Shown piece by piece: positions 1 to 8,042 of a stretch of 64,000 nt of DNA. Location: contig CALRPU020000003.1 of NCBI GenBank assembly GCA_943370175.1, positions 62,001 to 126,000 on the forward strand, written 5' to 3'. Source of the stretch: Ideonella_A intermedia_A (GTDB taxonomy: Bacteria; Pseudomonadota; Gammaproteobacteria; Burkholderiales; Burkholderiaceae_C). Below the pieces are notes generated by a model, which did no database searches, was not told where the DNA came from, and worked only from the letters and a program-made list of their open reading frames with translations. Every line of letters begins with the position of its first letter. Positions within the stretch are counted from its first letter, which is position 1. A program made the translations under genes and the position numbers.

Positions 1-504
1 GGCACGATCGACATGCTCAAGCGCGTCATCGTGTTCACCGGCAATGTCGTGATCACCAAGGGCACCCTGACCATCAAGGCCGACCGGGTCGAGGTGCGCG
101 AAGGGGCCGACGGGTTCCGCACAGCGGTGGCCACCGGCGCCGGGCGCGCCGCGACCTTCCGCCAAAAGCGCGACGGCGTGGACGAGTACATCGATGGCCA
201 GGCCGAACGCCTGGAGTACGAAGAGCGCCGTGAGCTGATCCGCTTCGTCAACAACGCCACGGTGCGGCGCCTGCGCGGCAGCACGGTGGGCGACGAAATC
301 ACCGGCAATTTGGTCACCTACGACGGCACGAGCGAGCTGTTCACGGTCTCGGGTGGCGCGCCGCGCCCATCGGGATCGCCGGCACCCGCGCAGGGTGAGC
401 GCGTGCGCGCCGTGCTGGTGCCGCGCGAGGGCACCGAAGCCGCGGCCGCGGCCCAACAGGGCGCGGCGAGCAGCGCTCCCGCCACCACCGGGGCGCCGCG
501 TTGA
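1..504 (+). CDS. lptA: LptA, periplasmic LPS transport bridge protein (3' part)
   Basis: The reading frame is open from the first base, so the N-terminal part, including the signal peptide, lies outside the window. About 167 residues remain. They show the OstA/LptA beta-jellyroll pattern of short alternating strands (VVITKGTLTIKADRVEV, later EYIDGQAERLEY and GNLVTYD), then a low-complexity Ala/Pro tail. LptA carries lipopolysaccharide across the periplasm between LptC and LptD. The assignment is supported by lptB directly downstream, whose start overlaps the lptA stop. The Ala-rich C-terminus (about residues 125-167) is outside the conserved fold. Confidence 0.9.
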   Translation, partial: GTIDMLKRVIVFTGNVVITKGTLTIKADRVEVREGADGFRTAVATGAGRAATFRQKRDGVDEYIDGQAERLEYEERRELIRFVNNATVRRLRGSTVGDEITGNLVTYDGTSELFTVSGGAPRPSGSPAPAQGERVRAVLVPREGTEAAAAAQQGAASSAPATTGAPR

Positions 505-1295
505 GCGAGCGCATCGATGGCGCGGCCGGCGCGGCCGTGCAATCCGGGCAGGCGGTGCAGCGACTGGAAGCCAGCGGCCTGCAGAAAAGCTACGGCGCGC
601 GTCAGGTCGTCAAGGACGTGCACCTCGCTGTGCGCGGTGGCGAGGTGGTGGGCCTGCTCGGCCCCAACGGCGCGGGCAAGACCACCAGCTTTTACATGAT
701 CGTCGGCCTGGTGCGCGCCGACGCCGGCGCGATCACCATCGAGGGCCAGCGCGTGGAGCGACTGCCCATTCACCGCCGCTCGCGCATGGGCTTGTCTTAC
801 CTGCCCCAAGAAGCGTCGATCTTTCGCAAGCTCACCGTCGAGGAGAACATCCGCGCGGTGCTGGAACTCCAGTACGGCGACGACGGCAAGCCGCTGAAGC
901 CCGCGCTCATTGATCAGATGCTCGTCGGCCTGTTGCACGACCTGGGCCTTGAGAAATTGGCGACGACGCCCGCCCCGGCGCTGTCCGGCGGCGAGCGCCG
1001 GCGCGTCGAAATCGCGCGCGCCCTGGCGACTCAGCCCCGCTTCATCCTGCTGGACGAGCCGTTTGCCGGCGTCGACCCGATCGCCGTGATCGAGATCCAG
1101 CGGATCATCGTGTTCCTGAAACACCGCGGCATCGGTGTGCTGATCACCGACCACAACGTGCGCGAGACCTTGGGCATTTGCGACCGCGCCTACATCATCA
1201 GCGAAGGTCGGGTGCTGGCCGAAGGCACGCCCGCCGAGATCGTCGAGAACCCGGACGTTCGCAAGGTCTACCTCGGCGAACACTTCCGCATGTGA
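501..1295 (+). CDS. lptB: LptB, ATPase of the LPS export ABC transporter
   Basis: This is the cytoplasmic ATPase that powers LPS extraction by LptFG. ABC motifs appear in order: Walker A GPNGAGKTT near residue 55, signature LSGGERRRVEIARAL near 161-175, Walker B ILLDEPFAGVDP near 183-193, and the H-loop ITDHNVRE near 214. I chose the TTG at 501, which overlaps the lptA TGA (TTGA) and implies translational coupling. It gives 264 residues, about 20 more than typical LptB, and the extra residues form an Ala/Gln-rich leader before QRLEASGLQKSYG. A later start is possible but no better codon is obvious. rpoN follows after 21 nt, the standard proteobacterial order. Confidence 0.95.
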   Translation: MSERIDGAAGAAVQSGQAVQRLEASGLQKSYGARQVVKDVHLAVRGGEVVGLLGPNGAGKTTSFYMIVGLVRADAGAITIEGQRVERLPIHRRSRMGLSYLPQEASIFRKLTVEENIRAVLELQYGDDGKPLKPALIDQMLVGLLHDLGLEKLATTPAPALSGGERRRVEIARALATQPRFILLDEPFAGVDPIAVIEIQRIIVFLKHRGIGVLITDHNVRETLGICDRAYIISEGRVLAEGTPAEIVENPDVRKVYLGEHFRM

Positions 1296-1316
1296 TTTGA
1301 CGGTGATCCCCACGCG

Positions 1317-2855
1317 ATGAAACCGTCCCTGCAAGTCCGGCTGTCGCAGCACCTGGCGTTGACGCCCCAGCTGCAGCAATCGATCCGGCTGCTGCAGCTG
1401 TCGACGCTGGAGCTGCACCAGGAAGTCGAGCAAATGCTCGAACAGAACCCATTCCTCGAGGCCGAGGAAGACAACGCCGCGCCGTTCGAGCCGCTGACCG
1501 AACGCCTGAGCCCGGCCGAGCGCGCCGGCGAACGCGAGACCGAGCGCGCCGCCGACAGCACCCACGAGGCCACCGACGACGCCCCCGCCGCCGACGCCGC
1601 CGAGTACGGCGCCACCGAGCGCGAGGACTGGGAAAACGGCACCGAGCACGACGACTTCGACGGCATCCGCGAAACGCCCGGCAGCGCGAGCGGCAGCGGC
1701 AGCGGCGACGACGGCGACTTCGAGACCATCGACCGCGGTGGCCCCGGCGTCAGCCTGCAGGAGCACCTGCGCGAGCAACTGCTGGGCATGCGCCTGTCCG
1801 CCGAAGACGCCGCGGCCGTGCACGTGCTGATCGAGTCGCTGAACGAAGACGGCTACCTGGACGACACCCTGGAAGCCATCGCCCACGAGCTGGTGGACAG
1901 CGACAGCGCCCGAGAAGAGCTGCTGGAGCGGCTGAGCTGCGCGCTGAAGTGGCTGCAAAGCATGGAACCCACCGGGGTGGGCGCCCGCAACCTGGCCGAA
2001 TGCCTGTGTTTGCAGCTGCGCACCCAGGCGCGCTGCGAGGCCCAGGCGCTGGCCATCATCGTTTGCAAGCAGCACCTCGAACTGCTCGCGCGCCGCGACA
2101 TGAAGCGGCTGATGGCTGCCACCGGCGCCGACGAAGACCTGCTGCGCGAGGCGCAGGCGCTGATCACCGCGCTGGAGCCGAAGCCCGGGCGGCCCTTCAC
2201 GCGCGCCGAGGCCAACATCATCGTGCCGGACGTGATCGTGCAGAAGTCCGGCCGCAACTGGAAAGTGGTGCTGAACCCGGACGTGATGCCCAAGCTGCGC
2301 ATCAACGACCTGTACGCGCAGGCCATCCGCCAGCAGCGCGGTGCCAAGGGCGCGGCGGTCAACGGCAGCCACGCCGGCCTGAGCTCTCGACTGCAGGAGG
2401 CGCGCTGGTTCATGAAGAACATCCAGCAGCGCTTCGACACCATTCAGCGCGTGTCGCAAGCCATCGTCGAGCGCCAAAAGAGCTTCTTCACCCATGGCGA
2501 GATCGCGATGAAGCCGCTGGTGCTGCGCGAAATCGCCGACGAACTGGGCCTGCACGAGTCGACCATCTCGCGGGTGACGACGGCCAAGTACATGACCACG
2601 CCCTTCGGCACCTTCGAGCTGAAGTACTTTTTCGGCTCCTCCTTGAACACCGATGCGGGCGGCAACGCGTCCAGCACCGCGGTGCGCGCGCTGATCAAGC
2701 AGCTGGTGGCCGCCGAGGACCCGGGCCGGCCGCTGTCGGACAGCCAGCTGTCGACCATGCTGGAGGAGCAAGGCATCCAGGTCGCCCGCCGCACCGTGGC
2801 CAAGTACCGCGAAGCCTTGAAGATCGCGCCGGCCAACCTGCGCCGGGCCATGTGA
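1317..2855 (+). CDS. rpoN: RNA polymerase sigma-54 factor RpoN
   Basis: This alternative sigma factor recognises -24/-12 promoters and needs AAA+ activators. Region I is the Gln/Leu-rich segment at residues 1-50 (MKPSLQVRLSQHLALTPQ, then LQQSIRLLQLS). Region II at about 58-140 is strongly acidic and low in complexity. The core-binding and HTH regions follow, and the RpoN box ARRTVAKYRE lies at about 490-499, with 512 residues in all. Start ATG 1317 gives the conserved N-terminus. Its -24/-12 target is visible in this window upstream of pilA at 53291. The usual downstream partners hpf and ptsN are absent here. Confidence 0.98.
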   Translation: MKPSLQVRLSQHLALTPQLQQSIRLLQLSTLELHQEVEQMLEQNPFLEAEEDNAAPFEPLTERLSPAERAGERETERAADSTHEATDDAPAADAAEYGATEREDWENGTEHDDFDGIRETPGSASGSGSGDDGDFETIDRGGPGVSLQEHLREQLLGMRLSAEDAAAVHVLIESLNEDGYLDDTLEAIAHELVDSDSAREELLERLSCALKWLQSMEPTGVGARNLAECLCLQLRTQARCEAQALAIIVCKQHLELLARRDMKRLMAATGADEDLLREAQALITALEPKPGRPFTRAEANIIVPDVIVQKSGRNWKVVLNPDVMPKLRINDLYAQAIRQQRGAKGAAVNGSHAGLSSRLQEARWFMKNIQQRFDTIQRVSQAIVERQKSFFTHGEIAMKPLVLREIADELGLHESTISRVTTAKYMTTPFGTFELKYFFGSSLNTDAGGNASSTAVRALIKQLVAAEDPGRPLSDSQLSTMLEEQGIQVARRTVAKYREALKIAPANLRRAM

Positions 2856-2954
2856 GCCCGTCGCGGCCGTCCCGCCGGTTTCCGGACCCGCCCCCGACGC
2901 CCAGCGGCCATGTGCCCCCGTCCTTGAACACCCGCCCCTGAGCGTCCACCCCCC

Positions 2955-4232
2955 ATGGCCCTGCCCCTGTTCCTGCCCTGCGCCGCCGGCGTCGAAGACC
3001 TGCTGGCCCGCGAGATCGCCGCGCTGCTGCCCGAGGCGACGCTGCGCGTGGCCCGCGGCGGCGTGGGCCTGGACGGCGGCCCCGACGAGGTGATGCGCCT
3101 GAACCTGGAATGCCGGCTGGCGCAGCGCGTGCTGATCGAGGTGGCCGAGGGCCCGTACTTTGCCGAGGACAGCGTCTACGAACTGGCGCGCAGCGTGGAC
3201 TGGCTGCAGTGGATCACCCCGCAGCACACGATCCGCGTCGACACCACCGCCACCCGCAGCCCGCTGAAGAGCCTGAAGTTCGTCGCCCTGCGCGTCAAGG
3301 ACGCGGTGTGCGACGCGCTGCGCGAGGCCACCGGCGAACGGCCCAGCGTCGACACCCGCCACCCGGACTGCCCCTTGATGCTGCACCTGGGCCCGGAGCG
3401 CGCGGCACTCTATGTGGACAGCTCAGGCGAGCCGCTGTTCAAGCGCGGCTGGCGCGAGGACAAGGGCGACGCCCCGCTGAAGGAAACCCTGGCCGCCGCG
3501 ATGCTGGCCGCCGCGGGCTGGCGCGGCACGCCCGGCGAGGGCGGAGCCTTGCACGACCCCTGCTGCGGCTCCGGGACGATCGCCATCGAGGCCGCGCAGA
3601 TCGCCTGCGGCATCGCCCCCGGACTGCACCGGCGATTCGCCTTCGAGCGGCTGCTGCCCTTCAACGACGCCGAAGGGCGCGCCGACTGGCAGCGCATGAA
3701 AAGCCATGCGCAGTCGCGCATCCACCCGGCCGCGGTGCCCATCCACGCCAGCGACGTGTCCTTCCGGATGGTCGACTTCGCCCGGCGCAATGCCCAGCGC
3801 GCCGGGGTGGAGGCGAGCATCCAGTTCAACGGCGGCGACGCGCTGGAACGCCCGGCCCCGAGCCTGCCGGACAGCCTGCCCGGCACGCTGGTGCTGAACC
3901 CGCCGTATGGCGAGCGCATCGACGTGGCTGGCAAAGCGGGCGCATCACGGCGTCCGGCCGATGACCGGGCCGTCGACGACACCGACAACCGGGCCCTGCC
4001 CGACGACTTCTACGCCCGGCTGGCCAGCCACTGGAAGCAGGCCTACACCCGCCACGCCGCCGGCTGGACCGCCTACGTGCTCAGCCCCGACATGAAGCTG
4101 GCGTCGGCAATGAGGCTGAAGGAGGCGCGCCGCATGCCGATGTGGAACGGTCCGATCGAGTGTCGGCTGTACCGATTTGACTTGGTCGCGGGGTCGATGC
4201 GGCCGGGCGGGTCGGGCGGGTCGGGCGCCTGA
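2955..4232 (+). CDS. THUMP-domain class I SAM-dependent RNA methyltransferase (RlmL N-half family)
   Basis: A 425-residue protein with an N-terminal ferredoxin-like/THUMP region (about 1-160) and a Rossmann methyltransferase domain. The SAM-binding and catalytic signatures are DPCCGSGTIAIEAA near residue 200 and LVLNPPYGERI near 315. NPPY is typical of exocyclic-N methyltransferases such as RlmL (23S rRNA m2G2445). E. coli RlmL is fused to RlmK; only the first half is present here, as in many betaproteobacteria. The C-terminus ends in a GGSGGSGA run from a short DNA repeat. Its stop lies 4 nt from the convergent yidB-like gene. The exact target base cannot be read from sequence. Confidence 0.85.
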   Translation: MALPLFLPCAAGVEDLLAREIAALLPEATLRVARGGVGLDGGPDEVMRLNLECRLAQRVLIEVAEGPYFAEDSVYELARSVDWLQWITPQHTIRVDTTATRSPLKSLKFVALRVKDAVCDALREATGERPSVDTRHPDCPLMLHLGPERAALYVDSSGEPLFKRGWREDKGDAPLKETLAAAMLAAAGWRGTPGEGGALHDPCCGSGTIAIEAAQIACGIAPGLHRRFAFERLLPFNDAEGRADWQRMKSHAQSRIHPAAVPIHASDVSFRMVDFARRNAQRAGVEASIQFNGGDALERPAPSLPDSLPGTLVLNPPYGERIDVAGKAGASRRPADDRAVDDTDNRALPDDFYARLASHWKQAYTRHAAGWTAYVLSPDMKLASAMRLKEARRMPMWNGPIECRLYRFDLVAGSMRPGGSGGSGA

Positions 4233-4236
4233 GGCC

Positions 4237-4677
4237 TCAGCGGAAGCGCCCCAACAGCGACCCGATGTCGCCCAGGTCCAGGCCGCCGGCGCCGGCCTGA
4301 CCAGCGGCGGGCAATTCGCCATTCGGCGTGAGCTGGTCCACCACCTGCGGCAACACCTGCGCCAGGTGCTGACCGGCCTGCTGCGGGTCCAGGCCGAAGC
4401 GCCCGGCAATCTGGCCGACCAGGTCGGAGCCCAGCACCTGCTGCAATTGCTCGGCCGAGATCGGCAGGTTCTGACCGGTCGACACCCACGACGCCACCAC
4501 ATCGCCCAGCCCGCCGCGCTGAAACTGCTGCACCAGTGCCCCCAACCCGCCAGAGGCGCCACCGCCCTGGCTCAACAAGGCCATCAAGGCCTGTACCAGA
4601 GCGGCCTGACCGCCCCCCGCCCCGCCACCGCCCTGGGCTCCGCCCAAGGCACCCGCCACCGCATCGAACAAGCCCAT
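4237..4677 (-). CDS. YidB-like DUF937 protein
   Basis: A 146-residue protein starting MGLFDAVAGALGG and rich in Gly, Ala and Gln. It contains the DUF937/YidB pattern: glycine-rich start, LVQQFQRGGLGDVVASWV, then ISAEQLQQVLG and a helical C-terminal half. The family is cytoplasmic, of unknown function, and sometimes linked to lysozyme-inhibitor-like or toxin contexts. There is no signal peptide or membrane segment. It is convergent with the RNA methyltransferase and transcribed away from rsmE. Function is not assigned. Confidence 0.75.
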   Translation of the reverse strand: MGLFDAVAGALGGAQGGGGAGGGQAALVQALMALLSQGGGASGGLGALVQQFQRGGLGDVVASWVSTGQNLPISAEQLQQVLGSDLVGQIAGRFGLDPQQAGQHLAQVLPQVVDQLTPNGELPAAGQAGAGGLDLGDIGSLLGRFR

Positions 4678-4779
4678 CGCGCACTCCGTTGTTGTGAATC
4701 CGTGTGGCGTCGATTGTGGTCAGCGCCGGGCCACACGGCAACCTTGGCCCAGCCGACGGGACGGTGACCGATCCGTCGA

Positions 4780-5517
4780 TCAGGTCGACAGGCCGATCCA
4801 GGACAGGGCGGCCAGCGGCGCGGTGTCGGCGCGCAGGGTGCGCGGGCCCAGGGTCACGGGCTGGAACCCCCGCGCCGCGGCGGCGCGTTCTTCGGCCTCG
4901 CTGAGGCCGCCTTCCGGCCCGCTGAGAAAGCACAGTGGGGTCGCCTGGGCGGCGGCAACGCCGACGGTCGTGGCCAGCGGCTGGCTGCCAGGGCGCAGAC
5001 TCAGCACGCAACGCTCGGGCGCGGCCACGGCGTCGGCGCTGTCGAGCCAGTTCAACAGCGCGGCCACGGGGGCCACGCGGGGCACGCGCGTGCGGCCGGA
5101 CTGCTCGCAGGCGGCCACCGCCACGGCCTGCCAATGCGCCTGCTTGCGTTCGGCCCGCTCGCCCGACAGCCGCAGCACCGAACGCTCGCACACCAACGGT
5201 TGAATGGCGGCCACGCCGAGCTCGGTGGCCTTTTCAACCAGAAAGTCCATGCGCTCGTTCGCGGGCATGCCGACCGCCAGCGTCACGGCGCGGCGGGCTT
5301 CGCGGTCGCCCGGTTGGTGCGCGCCCACGCGCACCGACACCGACTTGCGGCCCATCGCCAGCACCGCCGCGGCCCACTCGCCGCCGTCGCCATTGAACAG
5401 GCACAGCGGCGCCCCGGGTTGCAGCCTGAGCACCTGCACGTGGCGGGCCGCGCCCTCGGGCAGGTCGAGCACCTGGTCGGTGTGCAGGGGCAGGGGCACA
5501 TGGAAACGAGAGGGCAT
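4780..5517 (-). CDS. rsmE: 16S rRNA (uracil-1498-N3)-methyltransferase RsmE
   Basis: A 245-residue SPOUT-class enzyme that methylates U1498 of 16S rRNA. It starts MPSRFHVPLPLHTDQVLDLP, the RsmE N-terminal PUA-like segment. The C-terminal trefoil-knot signature is FLSGPEGGLSEAEE followed by LGPRTLRADTAPLAALSWIG, which matches the family pattern of GPEGG, then LG.R.LR, then T. PLVCERSVLR in the middle is also characteristic. It stands alone, with the 172-residue membrane protein about 75 nt upstream on the same strand. Confidence 0.93.
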   Translation of the reverse strand: MPSRFHVPLPLHTDQVLDLPEGAARHVQVLRLQPGAPLCLFNGDGGEWAAAVLAMGRKSVSVRVGAHQPGDREARRAVTLAVGMPANERMDFLVEKATELGVAAIQPLVCERSVLRLSGERAERKQAHWQAVAVAACEQSGRTRVPRVAPVAALLNWLDSADAVAAPERCVLSLRPGSQPLATTVGVAAAQATPLCFLSGPEGGLSEAEERAAAARGFQPVTLGPRTLRADTAPLAALSWIGLST

Positions 5518-5591
5518 GGCGGTTCGTCGTCGACGCGGTCAGGACAGGGGAAGTGTGGGTGCGGACGTGACCCACGCGAAACGCGGCCGCG

Positions 5592-6110
5592 TCACCGCGG
5601 TGCGCGCGACCACCGCCGCCACGCGCGGCGCATGCCGTGCCGCCATGCCTGCGCGGCACGCCACGCGGGCTGGCGCGCCAAGGCCGCGCCCAGGCGCTGC
5701 TTGAGGTCGCGCCACCAGGCCAGGGCCCGGGCAAACCAGGCGATCTCCAGCAACTGCGCCTCGGTCACCACGAAGATTCGGCCCAGCAGCGCCGTGCCCA
5801 GCAACTTGGCCAGCACGATCACCAGCACGCCCAGCACCGCGTGACCGCGGTGGATGGCCCACAGCGCCAGCAGCTTGACCGGGAACAACAGCAACGCAGG
5901 CAACGCGAAGGCGGCGAAAGCCCAGCGTGGCGGCAGGGCGCGCAGGCGCTGTTCCAGCGCCGCCAACGGCGCCCAGGCCGCGGCACGGGCGGCCCAGGCC
6001 ACCAGCGGCCGCCAGCCCCATTCCTCGAAGGCGAGCAACAGGGCAACCAGCACCAGCGCCGGCGCACGCAGCCCGCGGCCGAGCTTGCCGATCCACGCGC
6101 GCCAGGTCAT
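5592..6110 (-). CDS. Hypothetical three-helix membrane protein
   Basis: I do not recognise this 172-residue protein by name. It has hydrophobic segments at about residues 16-30, 60-90 (two adjacent stretches around FAAFALPALLLFPVKLLALWAI) and 93-112 (HAVLGVLVIVLAKLLGTALLG). An Arg/Trp-rich basic C-terminal tail follows. Similar small proteins sit beside rsmE or fadD in Burkholderiales and are annotated only as hypothetical. The ATG at 6110 is the first sensible start. Codon use fits the neighbours. Confidence 0.7.
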   Translation of the reverse strand: MTWRAWIGKLGRGLRAPALVLVALLLAFEEWGWRPLVAWAARAAAWAPLAALEQRLRALPPRWAFAAFALPALLLFPVKLLALWAIHRGHAVLGVLVIVLAKLLGTALLGRIFVVTEAQLLEIAWFARALAWWRDLKQRLGAALARQPAWRAAQAWRHGMRRAWRRWSRAPR

Positions 6111-6194
6111 GCGCGCAGTTTAGGCGGCCAAGTGAGCCGCCTTGGGATGACGCCGCATCGGCCAGGTGCCGGCCTCGCCAGCCGCGCCGCGGGC

Positions 6195-7868
6195 TCAGGC
6201 CTTGTCGCGCAGTTCGCGGCGAAGGATCTTGCCCACCGGCGTCTTCGGCAACTCGGTGCGGAACTCGACCACCTTGGGCCGCTTGTAGCCGGTCAGGTTG
6301 GCCTCGCAATAGGCTCGCACATCGGCCTCGGTGACGTTGGGGTCGCTCTTGACCATCACCAGCTTGACGGCCTCGCCGGCCTTGGCGTCTGGCACGCCCA
6401 CCGCCGCGCACTCCAGGATGCCCGGCATCTGCGTGACCACGTCCTCGACCTCGTTCGGGTAGACGTTGAAGCCGCTGACGAGGATCATGTCCTTCTTGCG
6501 GTCGACGATCTTGAAATAGCCGCGCTCGTCCACCACGCCAATGTCGCCGGTGCGGAAGAAGTTGTCGGGCGTCATCACCTTGGCGGTCTCGTCCGGGCGC
6601 TGCCAGTAGCCGGCCATCACCTGCGGGCCGCGGATGGCGATCTCCCCCGGCGTGCCCAGCGGCACCTCGTTGCCGTCGTCGTCCAGCAGCGTCAGCTCGG
6701 TGTTGGGCATCGGCAGGCCGATGTTGCCGCTGTAGGCGGTGCTGTCCACCGGGTTGCAGGTGGCAGAAGGCGAGGTCTCCGACAGGCCGTAGCCTTCGAC
6801 GATCGGGCAGCCGGTTTTTTCCAGCCACAGCTTGGCGGTGGCGCTTTGCACGGCCATGCCGCCGCCCACCGAGATCTTCAGGTGGCTCCAGTCGACGGTG
6901 CCGAACAGCGGGTGGTGGGCCATCGCCTGGAACAGGGTGTTGACGGCCGGGAAGCTGTGGAAACGCTCCTTGGCCAGTTCCTTGAAGACGGCGGGCAGGT
7001 CGCGCGGGTTCGGGATCAGGATGTTGCAGCCGCCCATGCGCATGCCCAGCATCATGTTCGTGTTGAAGCCGAAGATGTGATAGATCGGCAGCGCGCAAAT
7101 GGTCACGATCTGCTCACCGGCCGGAATCTTCTTGAGCGCCGGCTGGTACCAGGCCTCGGCTTGCAGCACGTTGGCGACCAGGTTGCGGTTCAACAGCACC
7201 GCGCCCTTGCTGACGCCGGTGGTGCCCCCCGTGTACTGCAGCACCGCGATGTCGTCGGGGCCGACACTCGGCGGGGTGTAGGTCTTGCCGGCGCCCTGGG
7301 ACACCGCGTCGTTGAATCGAATGGCGCCCGGCAGGTCATAGGCCGGGACCATCTTCTTCACCTTGCGAACCACGTAGTTGACGATCAGGCTCTTCGGGAA
7401 ACCAAGCATGTCGCCCAGCGCGGTCAGCACCACCTTCTTCGTGGGCACCGCCGCCATCACCGCTTGCAGCGTGGTGGCGAAGTTCTCGACCATGATGATC
7501 AGCTTCGCGCCCGAGTCCTTGAGCTGGTGCTCCAGCTCGCGCGGGGTGTACAGCGGGTTGACGTTGACCACCACGCAACCCGCGCGCAGCACCGCCGCCA
7601 CCGCCACCGGGTACTGCGGCACGTTGGGCATCATCAGGGCGACGCGGTCGCCCTTGGCCAGGCCCTGGGCCTGCAGCCACGCGGCCAAGGCGCGCGAGGC
7701 CTCGTCGACCTCCCGAAAGGAAACCGCCTTGCCCATGAACTTGTACGCCGGCAGGTCGCGGTACTTCTTGAAGCTTTCCTCGAGCAGCGCGACGAGCGAG
7801 GGGTACTGGTCGACATCGATGTTGGCGGGCACACCAGCCGGGTAGTGCTTGAGCCAGGTCTTTTCCAT
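6195..7868 (-). CDS. fadD: Long-chain fatty acid-CoA ligase (FadD-type)
   Basis: This acyl-activating enzyme forms acyl-AMP and then acyl-CoA at the inner membrane for beta-oxidation or phospholipid use. It has 557 residues (E. coli FadD 561) starting MEKTWLKHYPAGVP. The AMP-binding motif YTGGTTGVSKGA lies near residue 210. GYGLSETSP, the hinge motif KDMILVSGFNVYPNEVED and the C-terminal PVGKILRRELRDKA with the catalytic lysine follow. The open frame continues upstream, but the leader lacks family similarity, so I start at ATG 7868, preceded by GGAGGCTTCA as Shine-Dalgarno. It is divergent from the MFS gene. Confidence 0.93.
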   Translation of the reverse strand: MEKTWLKHYPAGVPANIDVDQYPSLVALLEESFKKYRDLPAYKFMGKAVSFREVDEASRALAAWLQAQGLAKGDRVALMMPNVPQYPVAVAAVLRAGCVVVNVNPLYTPRELEHQLKDSGAKLIIMVENFATTLQAVMAAVPTKKVVLTALGDMLGFPKSLIVNYVVRKVKKMVPAYDLPGAIRFNDAVSQGAGKTYTPPSVGPDDIAVLQYTGGTTGVSKGAVLLNRNLVANVLQAEAWYQPALKKIPAGEQIVTICALPIYHIFGFNTNMMLGMRMGGCNILIPNPRDLPAVFKELAKERFHSFPAVNTLFQAMAHHPLFGTVDWSHLKISVGGGMAVQSATAKLWLEKTGCPIVEGYGLSETSPSATCNPVDSTAYSGNIGLPMPNTELTLLDDDGNEVPLGTPGEIAIRGPQVMAGYWQRPDETAKVMTPDNFFRTGDIGVVDERGYFKIVDRKKDMILVSGFNVYPNEVEDVVTQMPGILECAAVGVPDAKAGEAVKLVMVKSDPNVTEADVRAYCEANLTGYKRPKVVEFRTELPKTPVGKILRRELRDKA

Positions 7869-8042
7869 TGAAGCCTCCAAAGGGGATCGCGATTCTGGCC
7901 GATGGGGCGGGACCGACCCATAGGGAGATTCGATAGCGGACGACGGGCGTGGACGCCAGGCAGCGCGCCCCGTATGCTGATGGCGCCGCAGGCCCCGCGC
8001 TGCGCGACCAACCCCGCACGGCAACCACCGGCCAGACTCCCC

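Noticed and set aside
318..3386. 1022-residue open frame on the minus strand
   Set aside because: It runs antisense to lptB and rpoN, whose motifs are unmistakable. Its translation is low-complexity Ala/Gly/Arg, the usual shadow of high-GC coding DNA.
6122..6142. Terminator after fadD
   Set aside because: AGGCGGC/GCCGCCT forms a stem but no T-run follows on the minus strand, so I do not list it as a terminator.
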